A stretch of DNA of 64,000 nt from Neomesorhizobium sp963726065 (GCA_963726065.1 CAVSAU010000007.1:215114-279113), one strand, 5' to 3'. Positions 20,768-29,887 are shown, counted from the first letter of the stretch. The notes: a model not told the origin generated them from the letters alone. Program-made: numbers and translations.

Positions 20768-22086
20768 TCAGCCGCGGTGAAGCATCTCGTCCTGCAGCTT
20801 GCGCAGCGCGAAACAGCTTGGTGTCGGGTCGGGCGCGGCGTTGCCGGTGGTCAGCAGTTCGCCCTTCTTCACCGGTTTCAGCACCTTGCCGCCTTCGAGC
20901 AGGCCGACCGGCACGGCATTGCTGGCCGCGCGCCTCGGCGACCGTCATGGTCCAGGAGCGGTAGCAGGTCTCGCCGATCGCATCGAAGGTCTCGCCGGCC
21001 GCGAGGTCGCGCTTGGCGACGGCGCAGACTTCGGCGACCGGGATCGGCAGCGGCACCATGTCGGGCCTGCCGTAGAGCATGATGCGGGCGGCGGTCAGCG
21101 GCACTTCGAGCGAGGTCAGGTGGTAGGGGCGGAAGAAGCTGTAATACGGTCCCTTGCCGATATGCAGGTCGTCCATGCGCTCGATGATGCGCGGATGCGT
21201 CGGCCTCGACGATGACGAAGACGCCGGGCGCCACGCCCTTGCCGATGGTGTAGTCGACGACGCCCTTCTTGTGCAGGATGCCGCCGTCCTCGCGCGGGAT
21301 CAGCACCTTCACCATCTCGTCGCGGTCGGCCTTCGGGCCGTGCATGCCCGGCACGTCGGGCACCAGGCCGGTGGCGTTGGCGATGGCGCACATCTCGACC
21401 ATGGTCTTGGAGCCGTCGACGAACTCGACCAGCATGCGCGGGTTCATGTTCCGGCGCGTCGCTTCCTCGCGATAGTCGTCGGGCACGGCGTCGTGGTTGA
21501 GCGGGTTGTTCTTGCCCTTGCCGGCCGAGACGATGGTGTAGCCGAGCGCGGAGGCGAACTCGATCAGCTCCATGCAGCTCGACGGCTCGTCGCCGGCGCC
21601 GACCGAATAGATGACGCCGAGCCGGTCGGCCTCCTGCTTCAGGTAAGGCGCCGATGGTGACGTCGGCCTCGACATTCATCATCACGAGGTGCTTGCCGTG
21701 CTCCATCGCCATCAGGTCGAAATCGGCGGCGACGCCGGGCTTGCCGGTGGCGTCGATGACGACGTCGATCAGCGGGTTGGTGACCAGCAGTTCGTTCGAG
21801 GTGATGGCGATCTTTCCAGCCTCGATGGCGGCGGTGACCTTGCGAGGCGGTATCGGCCTCGCGCGCCATGGCCTCGTCGCCATAGGCGATCGCTGATCGC
21901 CTCGCGCGCGGTGTGCGGGCGGCGGGTCGAGATCGCGCAGACCTCGATGCCGCGCATCAGCATGCCCTGGGTGACGAGGTCGGTGCCCATCTCGCCCGAG
22001 CCGATGACGCCGATGCGCACCGGGCGGCCTTCGTCGGCGCGCCTGGCGAGATCGCGGGCAAGCCCGGTCAGGGCGACATTGGTCAT
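20768..22086 (-). pseudogene. NAD(P)-dependent homoserine-dehydrogenase-like oxidoreductase with C-terminal SAF domain, frameshifted
   Basis: The start at 22086 gives MTNVALTGLARDLARRADEG followed by a Rossmann motif VRIGVIGSGEMGTDLV. A long intact middle reads VIYSVGAGDEPSSCMELIEF and GYTIVSAGKGKNNPLNHDAV. The C-terminal SAF part is PIPVAEVCAVAKRDLAAGET and FDAIGETCYRSWTMTVAEAR, and the probable end is DEMLHRG at 20768. Three or more indels are present. Family members act on sugar-acid or apionate-type substrates in some rhizobia; the substrate here is unknown. Confidence 0.72.
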
Positions 22087-22298
22087 GTGACAATCCGATG
22101 CTGGCAATTCGGCGCCGGAATAACAGAAAACCGCAGCGGTTTGTCAAATCAAACGGCGTAGGCTTCCCGCCATTGTCGATTCTAACGCATTTCCGCCAGC
22201 CCTGCTTGCACTCTTCAGCCGGCTTCCGGAAAAGACCTTCCGCCCTTCCAGTCCCCGAGACAATGTGGGAATATGCTCGGCGACGTTCAAAATGGAAC

Positions 22299-22328
22299 GA
22301 TCGGGTTAATCCGATTTTCAACCCGATC
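22299..22328. promoter_or_regulatory. inverted repeat upstream of synthase 1
   Basis: GATCGGGTT (22299-22307) and AACCCGATC (22320-22328) are exact inverse complements with a 12-nt spacer. The element lies 60 bp before the chosen start of the alpha-oxoamine synthase gene, a good place for an operator. No matching sequence is seen upstream of synthase 2. Confidence 0.45.
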
Positions 22329-22387
22329 GACGTACGGTCCCGCGCCAAAGGGCCGGAACACGGCCGTCGATGGTGACAGGGACGGCA

Positions 22388-23782
22388 ATGATCATGGACG
22401 AAAAAAAGCGCGGAAATTCCGGTGAAAATACCGTTCCAGAAGAGGCTCTCACGGGAAGCGTCAGAGACTATCGGCTGCCAGTCGGCACCGATCTGCTTGG
22501 CCGTGTCGACGGCTTCTACCACTGGCAGGATCTGCGCCGCCAGCACGGCCTGTGGCCCTACGCAAAATCGACGGAGACCGCGCCCAAAACCCATTGCGCC
22601 GCCAAAACAGACAGCGGCGAAGAGATTTCGGGCGTCAACTTCGCATCGCAGGATTATCTCAGCCTGTCCTCGCACCCCGCGATAAAGCAGGCGGCCATCG
22701 ACGCGATCGGCGAATACGGCGTCCACAGCGCAGGCTCCGGCGCGCTGCTCGGCAACACGCGGCTTTCGCTGCAACTCGAAAAAACCATCTCCGACTTCAT
22801 GGGCGGTCCCGAGATCGTACTTTATCCGACGGGCTGGTCGGCGGGTTTCGCGGCGGTGCAAGGCCTGGTGCGGCCGCACGATCATGTCGTTCTCGACGTG
22901 CTTGCCCATTCCTGCCTGCAGGAAGGCGCTCGCGCCGCCACCCAGAACATCCATTTCCATGGGCACCTGAACCTCGAAGGGTTGACGCGCCGGCTGCAAC
23001 GCATCCGCTCGGCTGACACCGTGAACGCCATCCTGGTGTGCACCGAGAGCCTTTTCTCGATGCATTCGGACACGCCAGACATCGCCGCCATGCGGGCAAT
23101 CTGCGACGAATACGACGCCAGGCTGCTTGTCGATTGCGCCCATGATTTCGGCTGCATCGGCGAGGACGGGCTCGGCCACATCGGCCTGCAAAAGATGATC
23201 GACAAAGTCGACGTGATCATCGGCAGCTTTTCCAAAACCTTCGCTTCGAACGGCGGCTTCATCGCCGTGAAGACGCGGGCGGTGGCGGAATACATGAAAT
23301 ATTTCAGCGCTACGCAGACCTTTTCCAATGCCCTGTCGCCGGCCCAGGCGGCAACGGTGCTGGCTGCCTTCGAGATCGTCGCGTCGGACGAAGGCAAGCG
23401 GCGGCGGCTGAGCCTGATGGACAACATCCTTTATATGCGCAGCGAAATGGCCAAGGTGGACCTGGAAGCACTCGGCCACCCGTCGGCCATCGTGCCGGTT
23501 CGTGTCGGCGCCGAAGGGCTAGCGCGTATTGCGGCACGAGAACTCGCCTCGCTCGGCGCCATCGCGAACCTGGTGGAATATCCGGCGGTGCCGCAGGGCG
23601 GCGCGCGGTTCCGCGTCCAGGTCATGGCCGATCATACGCGCGGCGACGTCGACACCCTTGTCCGGCTGATGCGACAAGCCATGCAGTCGGCGGATCTGGA
23701 ATTCCGCTCCTATCGCGAGGCCGAGGGCTCCTCGCTCAAGCGGGGCGCGGTTCGCTGGGATGCGGCGTCGAACGCCGCCTGA
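22388..23782 (+). CDS. alpha-oxoamine synthase, CqsA/LqsA-like autoinducer synthase candidate (copy 1)
   Basis: This PLP-dependent enzyme family joins an acyl thioester to an amino acid with loss of CO2. Key parts are FASQDYLSLSSHP (substrate loop), HSAGSGALLGNT, LVDCAHDFGCIGEDGLGH (PLP-ring Asp and stacking His region) and GSFSKTFASNGGF with the PLP lysine. The ~464 residues exceed CqsA/LqsA/BioF (~390-400) through an N-terminal extension of about 70 residues. I chose the ATG at 22388 because AGGGA is 5 nt upstream; 22370 is also possible. The convergent six-helix hybrid kinase gives the cqs/lqs gene plan. BioF, KBL or SPT-like roles are the alternatives. Confidence 0.85.
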   Translation: MIMDEKKRGNSGENTVPEEALTGSVRDYRLPVGTDLLGRVDGFYHWQDLRRQHGLWPYAKSTETAPKTHCAAKTDSGEEISGVNFASQDYLSLSSHPAIKQAAIDAIGEYGVHSAGSGALLGNTRLSLQLEKTISDFMGGPEIVLYPTGWSAGFAAVQGLVRPHDHVVLDVLAHSCLQEGARAATQNIHFHGHLNLEGLTRRLQRIRSADTVNAILVCTESLFSMHSDTPDIAAMRAICDEYDARLLVDCAHDFGCIGEDGLGHIGLQKMIDKVDVIIGSFSKTFASNGGFIAVKTRAVAEYMKYFSATQTFSNALSPAQAATVLAAFEIVASDEGKRRRLSLMDNILYMRSEMAKVDLEALGHPSAIVPVRVGAEGLARIAARELASLGAIANLVEYPAVPQGGARFRVQVMADHTRGDVDTLVRLMRQAMQSADLEFRSYREAEGSSLKRGAVRWDAASNAA

Positions 23783-23802
23783 ACTTCACCGGCCGAAACT
23801 CA

Positions 23803-23838
23803 AAAAAGCCGTCGTCCCAACCGGGGCGGCGGCTTTTT
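23803..23838. terminator. bidirectional terminator between synthase 1 and response regulator 1
   Basis: AAAAAGCCGTCGTCCC (23803-23818) pairs with GGGGCGGCGGCTTTTT (23823-23838) around an AACC loop, with two G-T pairs. The A-run and T-run flanks allow rho-independent termination of both convergent transcripts. Confidence 0.85.
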
Positions 23839-23876
23839 GGGACAGGCGCCGCGCCGGTCGAACCGGGCGGCGCGGT

Positions 23877-24242
23877 TCACATCTCAAGGCTTCTCTCGAT
23901 TTTTCCCAACAGTCTCGGCAGATCGACCGGCTTGGTGTCGAAATCGCAGCACCCCGCGGCGAAACTCTTTTCCCGATCCGATTCGAAAGCACTGGCGGTC
24001 AGCGCGATGATAGGGATGTTACCGGTTTGCGGATCGGCTTTGATGCGGCGTGTCGCCTCCCAGCCATCCATTTCGCCAAGCCCGATGTCCATCAGAATGA
24101 CATCCGGCATAAGGGTTTTGGCCGTCGATATCCCGGAGGGTCCATCTTCGGCGAAACGAATGCTGTAGCCGCGTCGCTCAAGCCGGCGCCCCAGCACATC
24201 CCGGTTGATCGGATTGTCTTCGACGATCAATACCATCGTCAT
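23877..24242 (-). CDS. single-domain response regulator (signalling locus 1)
   Basis: The 121-residue protein is a complete CheY/DivK-like receiver. It has VLIVEDNPINRDVL (acidic pocket), VILMDIGLGEMDGWEATRRI (phospho-acceptor Asp), ALTAS and FDTKPVD (conserved Lys). There is no output domain. AGGAGG precedes the ATG at 24242, and the gene follows kinase 1 by 38 bp on the same strand, so they form an operon. It is a natural acceptor or shuttle for phosphate from the hybrid kinase, but no Hpt protein or DNA-binding output is visible nearby. Confidence 0.9.
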   Translation of the reverse strand: MTMVLIVEDNPINRDVLGRRLERRGYSIRFAEDGPSGISTAKTLMPDVILMDIGLGEMDGWEATRRIKADPQTGNIPIIALTASAFESDREKSFAAGCCDFDTKPVDLPRLLGKIERSLEM

Positions 24243-24280
24243 GCTTCACCTCCTGCGGCGTTGTGCGAATTGCTCATGAT

Positions 24281-26158
24281 TTAACCTGTGACCGTGGTCA
24301 AGCGGCCATTGCCCTCGGGGCCCAAGGGGCTGCGCCGCGCCAATTGCAATGCCTGCTTCAACTTGCGTGTATCAAGCGGCTTGGTGAGCAAAAGTTCCGC
24401 TCCCTGGGCGCGGGCCTTGTGCTGATCGTCGAGAATACTGAGCATGATGACGGGAACGCTCGCGGTTACAGGATCGGACTTCAGCGTGGCAAGCACATCC
24501 CAGCCGTCGAGGCCAGGCATCAAAATATCGAGGAAAACCACCGCCGGACGTGCCGTTCGCACGATCTGCAGCACTGATTCGGGCGCATCAGTGATAATCG
24601 GGCTGTAGCCTTCCTTGAGCAACAGGCGCTCGGCCAGTTCGAGGAAGGCGCGGTCGTCGTCGACAAGCAGAATCGTCTGCGGCTTGCCGGGTGCGTGCCG
24701 ACCGGTCGACAGGCTGGCGTGGCGTTCGCGACTGCCTTTCTTCGGCACCTGCAACTCCCCGTCGTCGTCCTCAGGTGCGCCGCCATCGGAACCGAGCGGC
24801 AGGTGGATTGTAAAGCAGGAGCCCCGTCCGAGTTCGCTTTCGACCGTGATGACGCCGCCCATCAGGCGGCAGAGATTCTGGCTGAGCGACAGGCCGAGGC
24901 CGGTGCCGCCATATTTCGCGGCGATCGAAGGGTTGGCCTGCGAGAAGTTGGAGAACAGGCTCTCCTGCTGTTCCTTGCTGATGCCCATGCCGGTATCGGC
25001 CACTGCGATCACCAGCCATTCGCCGCTTTCCCGCATTTCGCGCCGCACCGAAAGCTTCACCTGTCCGTTGTGAGTGAACTTGGCGGCGTTGCTCAACAGA
25101 TTGTAGACCGCCTGCCTGAGCTTGGTGGCGTCGACACGAACGGTCCCAAGATTTTCAGCTCGCTCGACAATGAAGGCATTGGTGTTTTTCGCTGCCAGAG
25201 GGCGGCTGGTCGCCTCGACTTCGCGGATCAACCCATCGAGATCGACACTCTCGATATTGAGTTCCATCTTGCCGGCTTCGATCTTCGAAATATCGAGGAT
25301 ATCGTTGACCATGGCGAGCAGGTGCTTTCCGGCGCCGCTGATTTTCTGGAGATCGGCGATCTGCTCGCCCCTGCCTTCCAGTTCGGCATCCTCGAGCAGG
25401 ATTTCGCTATAGCCGAGCACGGCGTTCAGCGGTGTGCGCAGTTCATGACTCATCTTGGCAAGGAAGTCGGACTTGGCGCCGTTCGCCCGCACCGCCTCAT
25501 CCTTGGCGAGCGTCAGCATCTTCATCGTCTCCTGATGCCGATCGATTTCCCGCAGCAGTTCCGACTGCGAGTCCACAACGCTCGAATAATAACTTGCCAT
25601 CAGGAAAACGTAGGTCGCGGCGCAGAAGGCGGAAATGATGCCGACCTCGACCATGTCGTCGAGCGGAATGCGGGAAGGAAAGCTGTTTTCAAGCCGGAAC
25701 GCCGCATAGAACGCCATCAACCCGACCGCGATCTGGGCGAAGATGATGAGGCGGATGCGAGGGCCCGAACCAAGGTAGAAGAAGGCCAGCAGCGGCATCA
25801 CCAGGAACCACACCAGGAAAGGTGAACTCGCGCCGCCGTAATTGTAGGAGCCCCAAAGGATCGCCGAACTCAGATTGAAAACCGAGATGACCGCGAGCGC
25901 GGTGTAGTGGCTCGGGAAAAGCTTCAGAGCCAGCGGAAACAGCCAGAATGCGGCGATCTGGGCAGCCAGGATCGGCACCTGCGGCAGCGGGTTGGGATCG
26001 TTCACCCACAGAAACAGCCAGATGGGCGCGCCGAGAAACGGGCCGCAGAGGTGACTGATCAGGAACATGCGCACGCGCTTTCTTGCGTGCGCATCTTGGT
26101 TGATGGCGGGCGGCACGAACCAATCGATAAATGCCTCGAGCCTCTGCAGGAAATGCAC
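24281..26158 (-). CDS. CqsS/LqsS-like six-helix hybrid histidine kinase (copy 1)
   Basis: The 625-residue protein has six predicted membrane helices (residues ~31-52, 59-80, 85-104, 112-130, 135-155, 169-190) and a short linker helix. A HisKA domain follows with His238 in KMSHELRTPLN, then an HATPase with NLLSNAAKFTHNG, VADTGMGIS and GGTGLGLSLSQNL, and a C-terminal receiver with VVFLDILMPGLDGW. I chose the GTG at 26158 (VHFLQRLEAFIDWF) because it aligns without gaps to the ATG start of copy 2 and has GGGGG upstream; an open frame runs 68 codons further. The membrane-only sensor plus hybrid kinase matches CqsS/LqsS, which sense alpha-hydroxyketones. Confidence 0.87.
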   Translation of the reverse strand: MHFLQRLEAFIDWFVPPAINQDAHARKRVRMFLISHLCGPFLGAPIWLFLWVNDPNPLPQVPILAAQIAAFWLFPLALKLFPSHYTALAVISVFNLSSAILWGSYNYGGASSPFLVWFLVMPLLAFFYLGSGPRIRLIIFAQIAVGLMAFYAAFRLENSFPSRIPLDDMVEVGIISAFCAATYVFLMASYYSSVVDSQSELLREIDRHQETMKMLTLAKDEAVRANGAKSDFLAKMSHELRTPLNAVLGYSEILLEDAELEGRGEQIADLQKISGAGKHLLAMVNDILDISKIEAGKMELNIESVDLDGLIREVEATSRPLAAKNTNAFIVERAENLGTVRVDATKLRQAVYNLLSNAAKFTHNGQVKLSVRREMRESGEWLVIAVADTGMGISKEQQESLFSNFSQANPSIAAKYGGTGLGLSLSQNLCRLMGGVITVESELGRGSCFTIHLPLGSDGGAPEDDDGELQVPKKGSRERHASLSTGRHAPGKPQTILLVDDDRAFLELAERLLLKEGYSPIITDAPESVLQIVRTARPAVVFLDILMPGLDGWDVLATLKSDPVTASVPVIMLSILDDQHKARAQGAELLLTKPLDTRKLKQALQLARRSPLGPEGNGRLTTVTG

Positions 26159-26475
26159 CGCGATGCCCCCAGGGTTGCGTGTTCCTAACCAATGTCGGTC
26201 GCATCTTGACAACTGGTAAACGCGCAACGAATGCGGCGTTTGTCCATAGCCAAGAGGCGGCTCGCGCATCGGCCGACTTATTCTATCGCCGAATTTGTCC
26301 GCGTGAACTGCGGAAATTAGTCTACAGGCAAGAATTGCGCGATGAAATCCGGCCCGCCGCAATCTCCGAAACTCTTTGGGGTCGCGGTTTCTTAAGCAGT
26401 TGGCAATTGTAATGTCTTACGAATCATAATGTTTATAGCTTGCTTGACGCCAATTTCTCACCAGGAGCATCGCGG

Positions 26476-27063
26476 ATGCGTATCGCTGTCGCAGGCCTGA
26501 TTTCAATTCTCGTCACCTGCGGGGCGGCATCGGCCGCCGATCCCGCTGTCGACATCGCTCCAGACATCAACCCGGAGCGATTCGGCTGGACAGGCTTTTA
26601 CGTCGGCGCTTCCGCCGGCTATGCCTGGCTGAAAGACGTCGACAACCAGTTCCCGGTGCCCCTGCACGACGAGGGCGACGACTGGGTGTTCGGCGCGCAT
26701 GCCGGCTATCTGCACGGCTTCGGCAACTTCGTCGTCGGCGCGGAAGTGGAGGCGATGCGGCTCGACATCAACTACGAACTGCTCGATTTCATCAAGGTCA
26801 ACAACAGCGTGGCGCTGAAGGCGCGCGCCGGCTACGCGATCGACCGCTTCCTGATCACCGGCCATGCCGGCGGCGTCTACGCGACCACCAATGTCGACCT
26901 GAAGGACTGGGGCTGGGTTGCCGGCGCGGGCGTCGACTATGCGCTGACCAACAACATAACCGTCGGCGGCCAGTATTCGCATTTCGGTTTCGATGATTTC
27001 GACGGCACCCAGATCGACGCCAAGGTCGACGTTCTGACAGCCCGCGTCGGTGTCAAGTTCTGA
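26476..27063 (+). CDS. Omp25/Omp31-type outer-membrane beta-barrel protein
   Basis: The 195-residue protein has a signal peptide (MRIAVAGLISILVTCGAASA) cut before ADPAVDIAP. The mature part alternates hydrophobic and polar residues and ends in VGVKF, the C-terminal phenylalanine typical of barrels. The motif WTGFYVGASAGYAW is the standard first strand of this family. AGGAG precedes the ATG at 26476. It is divergent from kinase 1. A decayed homologue occupies the same place next to kinase 2, so it belongs to the duplicated block. Confidence 0.9.
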   Translation: MRIAVAGLISILVTCGAASAADPAVDIAPDINPERFGWTGFYVGASAGYAWLKDVDNQFPVPLHDEGDDWVFGAHAGYLHGFGNFVVGAEVEAMRLDINYELLDFIKVNNSVALKARAGYAIDRFLITGHAGGVYATTNVDLKDWGWVAGAGVDYALTNNITVGGQYSHFGFDDFDGTQIDAKVDVLTARVGVKF

Positions 27064-27180
27064 GGTTTCAAGCGACCTGACGAAGCGAAATCAGGGCTAT
27101 GCCCCGCTGACGAGATGGAAACAAGCCTTCGTCTGTGGCGGCTGTCGGCCTTCAGGTCGTTGAAGTTTTCGACCGCTTCA

Positions 27181-27194
27181 TGATCCCGGGATCA
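27181..27194. promoter_or_regulatory. 14-bp perfect palindrome after the barrel gene
   Basis: TGATCCCGGGATCA is a perfect palindrome. It lies in the 524-bp gap between the barrel gene and the next small gene. A protein-binding role is possible but unsupported. Apart from this and the hairpin at 27421 I see nothing in the gap. Confidence 0.3.
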
Positions 27195-27420
27195 TTAACG
27201 GGGCCGACGTAGCTCGCTTCTTGCCGCCTTCATAGCCGGGAGATCGAAGCACCAGTGCCTGGGCGCGGAAGCAATCGTCGCGTCGCTCCGACCAAACAAA
27301 TGGACGGAGCGTAAACTTCTCGGACGCAGCGCTAACGACAGAACCCTCGCCTGTCTACTATAGAAACGTGAAGCCGAAGGATGGGCGAATGCAACAACAT
27401 CGTCGTCCCTTCGTTTCAAA

Positions 27421-27462
27421 TGCCTACTAAGCGGGGGCTCAGGGGTGGCCGCTTAGTAGGCA
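27421..27462. repeat. perfect 14-bp inverted repeat (hairpin)
   Basis: TGCCTACTAAGCGG (27421-27434) and CCGCTTAGTAGGCA (27449-27462) are exact inverse complements around a 14-nt G-rich loop. No T-run follows and no gene ends close by. It could be a regulatory RNA structure, a recombination or dispersed-repeat element, or the trace of a small mobile unit. Confidence 0.65.
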
Positions 27463-27587
27463 GCCGTTTCGCCGCAATGGCCGATGCGCGGACTGTGCGC
27501 GAGAGGTCAAGTTTCCCCTCTGTGGGAAAGATCACATTCTTCCTCGGCCAGAAATGAGAAATTTCGCTCGCGATGGAGGCGCGCGAA

Positions 27588-27698
27588 ATGAACCATTTCG
27601 AGAGAATTCCCGGCGACGAGACAATAGCCCGGCAGGCGTTTGTCGCGCTGCTTGTTGCAGCAGGTCTTTTCACAGCCGTTCTCTGGCTGACCGCCTGA
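27588..27698 (+). CDS. 36-residue single-helix membrane peptide
   Basis: The ATG at 27588 has GGAGG 7 nt upstream and encodes MNHFERIPGDETIARQAFVA followed by one strongly hydrophobic helix (LLVAAGLFTAVLWLTA) ending at the TGA at 27696-27698. The good ribosome binding site and complete topology support a real small membrane protein. Function is unknown. Confidence 0.5.
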   Translation: MNHFERIPGDETIARQAFVALLVAAGLFTAVLWLTA

Positions 27699-27986
27699 CA
27701 AAAGAAACCACCAGCTCCAAACAAACGCCCGCCGCGGCGAGCTTTGATAGTCTTTGGATTCGGCACAGAGCAGGCCGTAATCATGGACACCAAGATACCC
27801 TCAATCCGTTCAGCATCGCCCAAAGCAGAGTTGAACCTTTCCACATGGCGCCGTTCAACGCAGGACGTCCTCCCCAGGCGTTAGAGACCCTATACCATCG
27901 GGTAAGCAAACCAGCCGCCAGAAACAATCGACCCACGCGCTTCCAGGAAATAGCGTTCGCGAAGCCAAGCGCGTCGGAGACCTGTT

Positions 27987-29206
27987 GTGCGCCTTTTGAA
28001 AGTATTGGTGCGTGTTGGACTGGCAGGGCTGGTTGCTATTCTCGCCTGGATTTCGGCTTGGCAGTGGCTGGTTGTCGGGCGCCTGGAAGTCGCGGCGGAC
28101 GATGTGTGGATCGTCGCGAATTTCAAGGACAGGCCCCATAACGCCGGGGAAGCAGACCAGGCTTCGATTGCTGGCTATGGCGAGATCCGGATCTATCGCG
28201 ACGCTCGGCTCGCATGAAGCCCCGAAGATGTTCGCGACTGGGCGCCGGCGACCGAGGCCGAATGGCCTCGATTTCCTGATGATCTCCGGCGGCGGTTCGG
28301 GGGGCGCCTTCAGCGTCGGCGTGCTTTCGGCGTGGAGCGCAGCCAAGACCCGTCCGTCATTCGACGTCGTCACCGGCGTCAGCACGGGCGCCTTGATCGC
28401 ACCATTCGCATTCCTCGGATCGGCCTATGACGACACGCTGGTGCATCTCTTTACGAGCGGCATTGCGGAAGATCTTGTCGCAAGCAAAGGTCCCGTGGGA
28501 TTGTTTGGATCGAGCTTGCTGAGATCCGCGCCAATGAGGCGGATGGTCGAGCGCTTCATCACGCCGGCGGTCCTGCAGCAGGTTGCAGCCGAACATCGCA
28601 AAGGCCGTCGCCTTCTTGTCCTCACGACCAACCTCGACACCCAACGTGCCGTCGTGTGGAACATGGGCGCCATCGCCAACAGCGGTCGAGCCGGACGCGC
28701 TGAAGCTGTTCCAGGACGTCCTGATCGCATCGGCGAGCATCCCGGGCGTTTATCCGGCGGTCATGATCGAGGCCGAGTCGGGAGGGCGCCACTTCGAGGA
28801 AATGCATTCCGATGGAGGCTCCTCGTCGCAAGTCCTGATGCTTCCGCACGCTATTCTGACAAGCGCAAACCGTCTCGTGCCGAACGAACGGCAGAGCGTC
28901 AATTTCTACGTGATCGTCAACAACGCGCTGATGCCGGAATTTGCCACGACACGGAATAAAACGCTGTCTGTGATCGCAAGGGCATACCTGATCCTCCTCA
29001 AGTCGCAGACACAGAGCGAGCTGACGACCCTCTATAACTACGCCAGACTGACCGGGGCACGCTTTCATCTGGCGACAATTGACGCTCAAGTCCCCTATTC
29101 GATGCTCGATCCTTTCAACGCCAACTACATGCGGGCCGTCTATGACCTCGGATACGCCGAAGTCATTGCTGGAAATGCGTGGAAGGAACATCCTGTCTTT
29201 CGCTAG
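27987..29206 (+). pseudogene. patatin-like phospholipase family protein, frameshifted
   Basis: An N-terminal membrane anchor (GLAGLVAILAWISAWQWLVV) precedes a patatin domain. That domain has the oxyanion motif ISGGGSGGAFSVGVLSAW, the nucleophile GVSTGALIAPFAFLG (GxSxG) and the catalytic Asp in MHSDGGSSSQ. The reading frame changes near 28,200 and near 28,680. Joined, it would be about 405 residues, a membrane-tethered lipid acyl hydrolase. The start is a GTG at 27987 or nearby. Confidence 0.78.
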
Positions 29207-29367
29207 CGGCCGGTTCCGCGCGCTTCTCCAAAATCTTGCGGCGGTTCGCTGGAGACGGCGTATTGAAAGCGGCATACCGCTCCAAGTGGAAGTCGCGCTT
29301 ACCTATGTCGAAGCACGCTGTGATCCGAGCGCTTCGATGCCTTGCCTCCGACATCGTGGCCAACAGG

Positions 29368-29409
29368 CCTAGACCTTTGCATCGCCTGACAGATTCCTGC
29401 GTAGAATAG
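29368..29409. promoter_or_regulatory. 42-bp conserved upstream element, copy A
   Basis: This element begins CCTAGACCTT and ends GAATAG. It matches copy B (33681-33722) at 35 of 42 positions without gaps (hand count). Copy A lies 108 bp before the SPW-repeat gene. A shared promoter or operator is likely; the regulator is unknown. Confidence 0.6.
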
Positions 29410-29516
29410 GCCAGTGGCTCGGCCACCTCCATTCTCCTCGCACCTCCTCGCACCAGCCGCTCTGGTCTGATGGAGGGGTGGAACGGCACGTGTTGCCGGA
29501 CTCAAAAGGAGAGAAG

Positions 29517-29876
29517 ATGACAAATGAAGTAGCTAGCAAGGGGTTGGAGTGGACCAACCTCATTCTGGGAGCGGGCTTGGCCTGCGCTGCATTCACGTTC
29601 GGTGAACTACCCGCCGCGGCTTGGAATGCGGGGATCGTGGGCGTGCTGATTGTGTGTTGTTCTATCGTGGCGCTCTATCGCTACGCGGCTTGGGCCGAAT
29701 GGTCCAACGTTATCCTAGGATCCTGGGCGCTCGTCGCACCGTTCCTGCTCGGCTTCGGATCTGCGTCGACGCCGATGTGGACACACGTCTTGGTTGGGCT
29801 TTGTGTTGCGACGTTTGCCATCATGCAGCTTCTTCTGTCCACTCGTAACGCAGCGGCATCTTCGAGCACCAAATGA
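29517..29876 (+). CDS. SPW repeat-containing membrane protein
   Basis: The 119-residue protein has four predicted membrane helices arranged as two SPW-type repeats, seen as LEWTNLILGAGLACAAFTFG and AEWSNVILGSWALVAPFLLG, where each repeat starts with a conserved tryptophan. AAAGGAGAG precedes the ATG at 29517. The role of this family is not known; members are often near stress genes. The conserved element at 29368 probably drives it. Confidence 0.82.
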   Translation: MTNEVASKGLEWTNLILGAGLACAAFTFGELPAAAWNAGIVGVLIVCCSIVALYRYAAWAEWSNVILGSWALVAPFLLGFGSASTPMWTHVLVGLCVATFAIMQLLLSTRNAAASSSTK

Positions 29877-29887
29877 GCCAGGCATGG

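Noticed and set aside
21116..23479. 787-codon open frame on the minus strand across the dehydrogenase and antisense to synthase 1
   Set aside because: It joins dehydrogenase sequence in a wrong frame to the shadow of the synthase gene. High GC at third positions keeps antisense frames open.
22370..23782. BioF (biotin) or serine palmitoyltransferase as the first-choice call for the synthases
   Set aside because: There are no other biotin or sphingolipid genes in the visible context, and a six-helix hybrid kinase is convergent in both copies. These calls are kept as alternatives because fold-level motifs are shared.
24695..25825. Long plus-strand frame antisense to kinase 1, with a similar one antisense to kinase 2 (61106-62086)
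   Set aside because: Its presence in both copies follows from the conservation of the kinase on the other strand. It has no ribosome binding site or domain.
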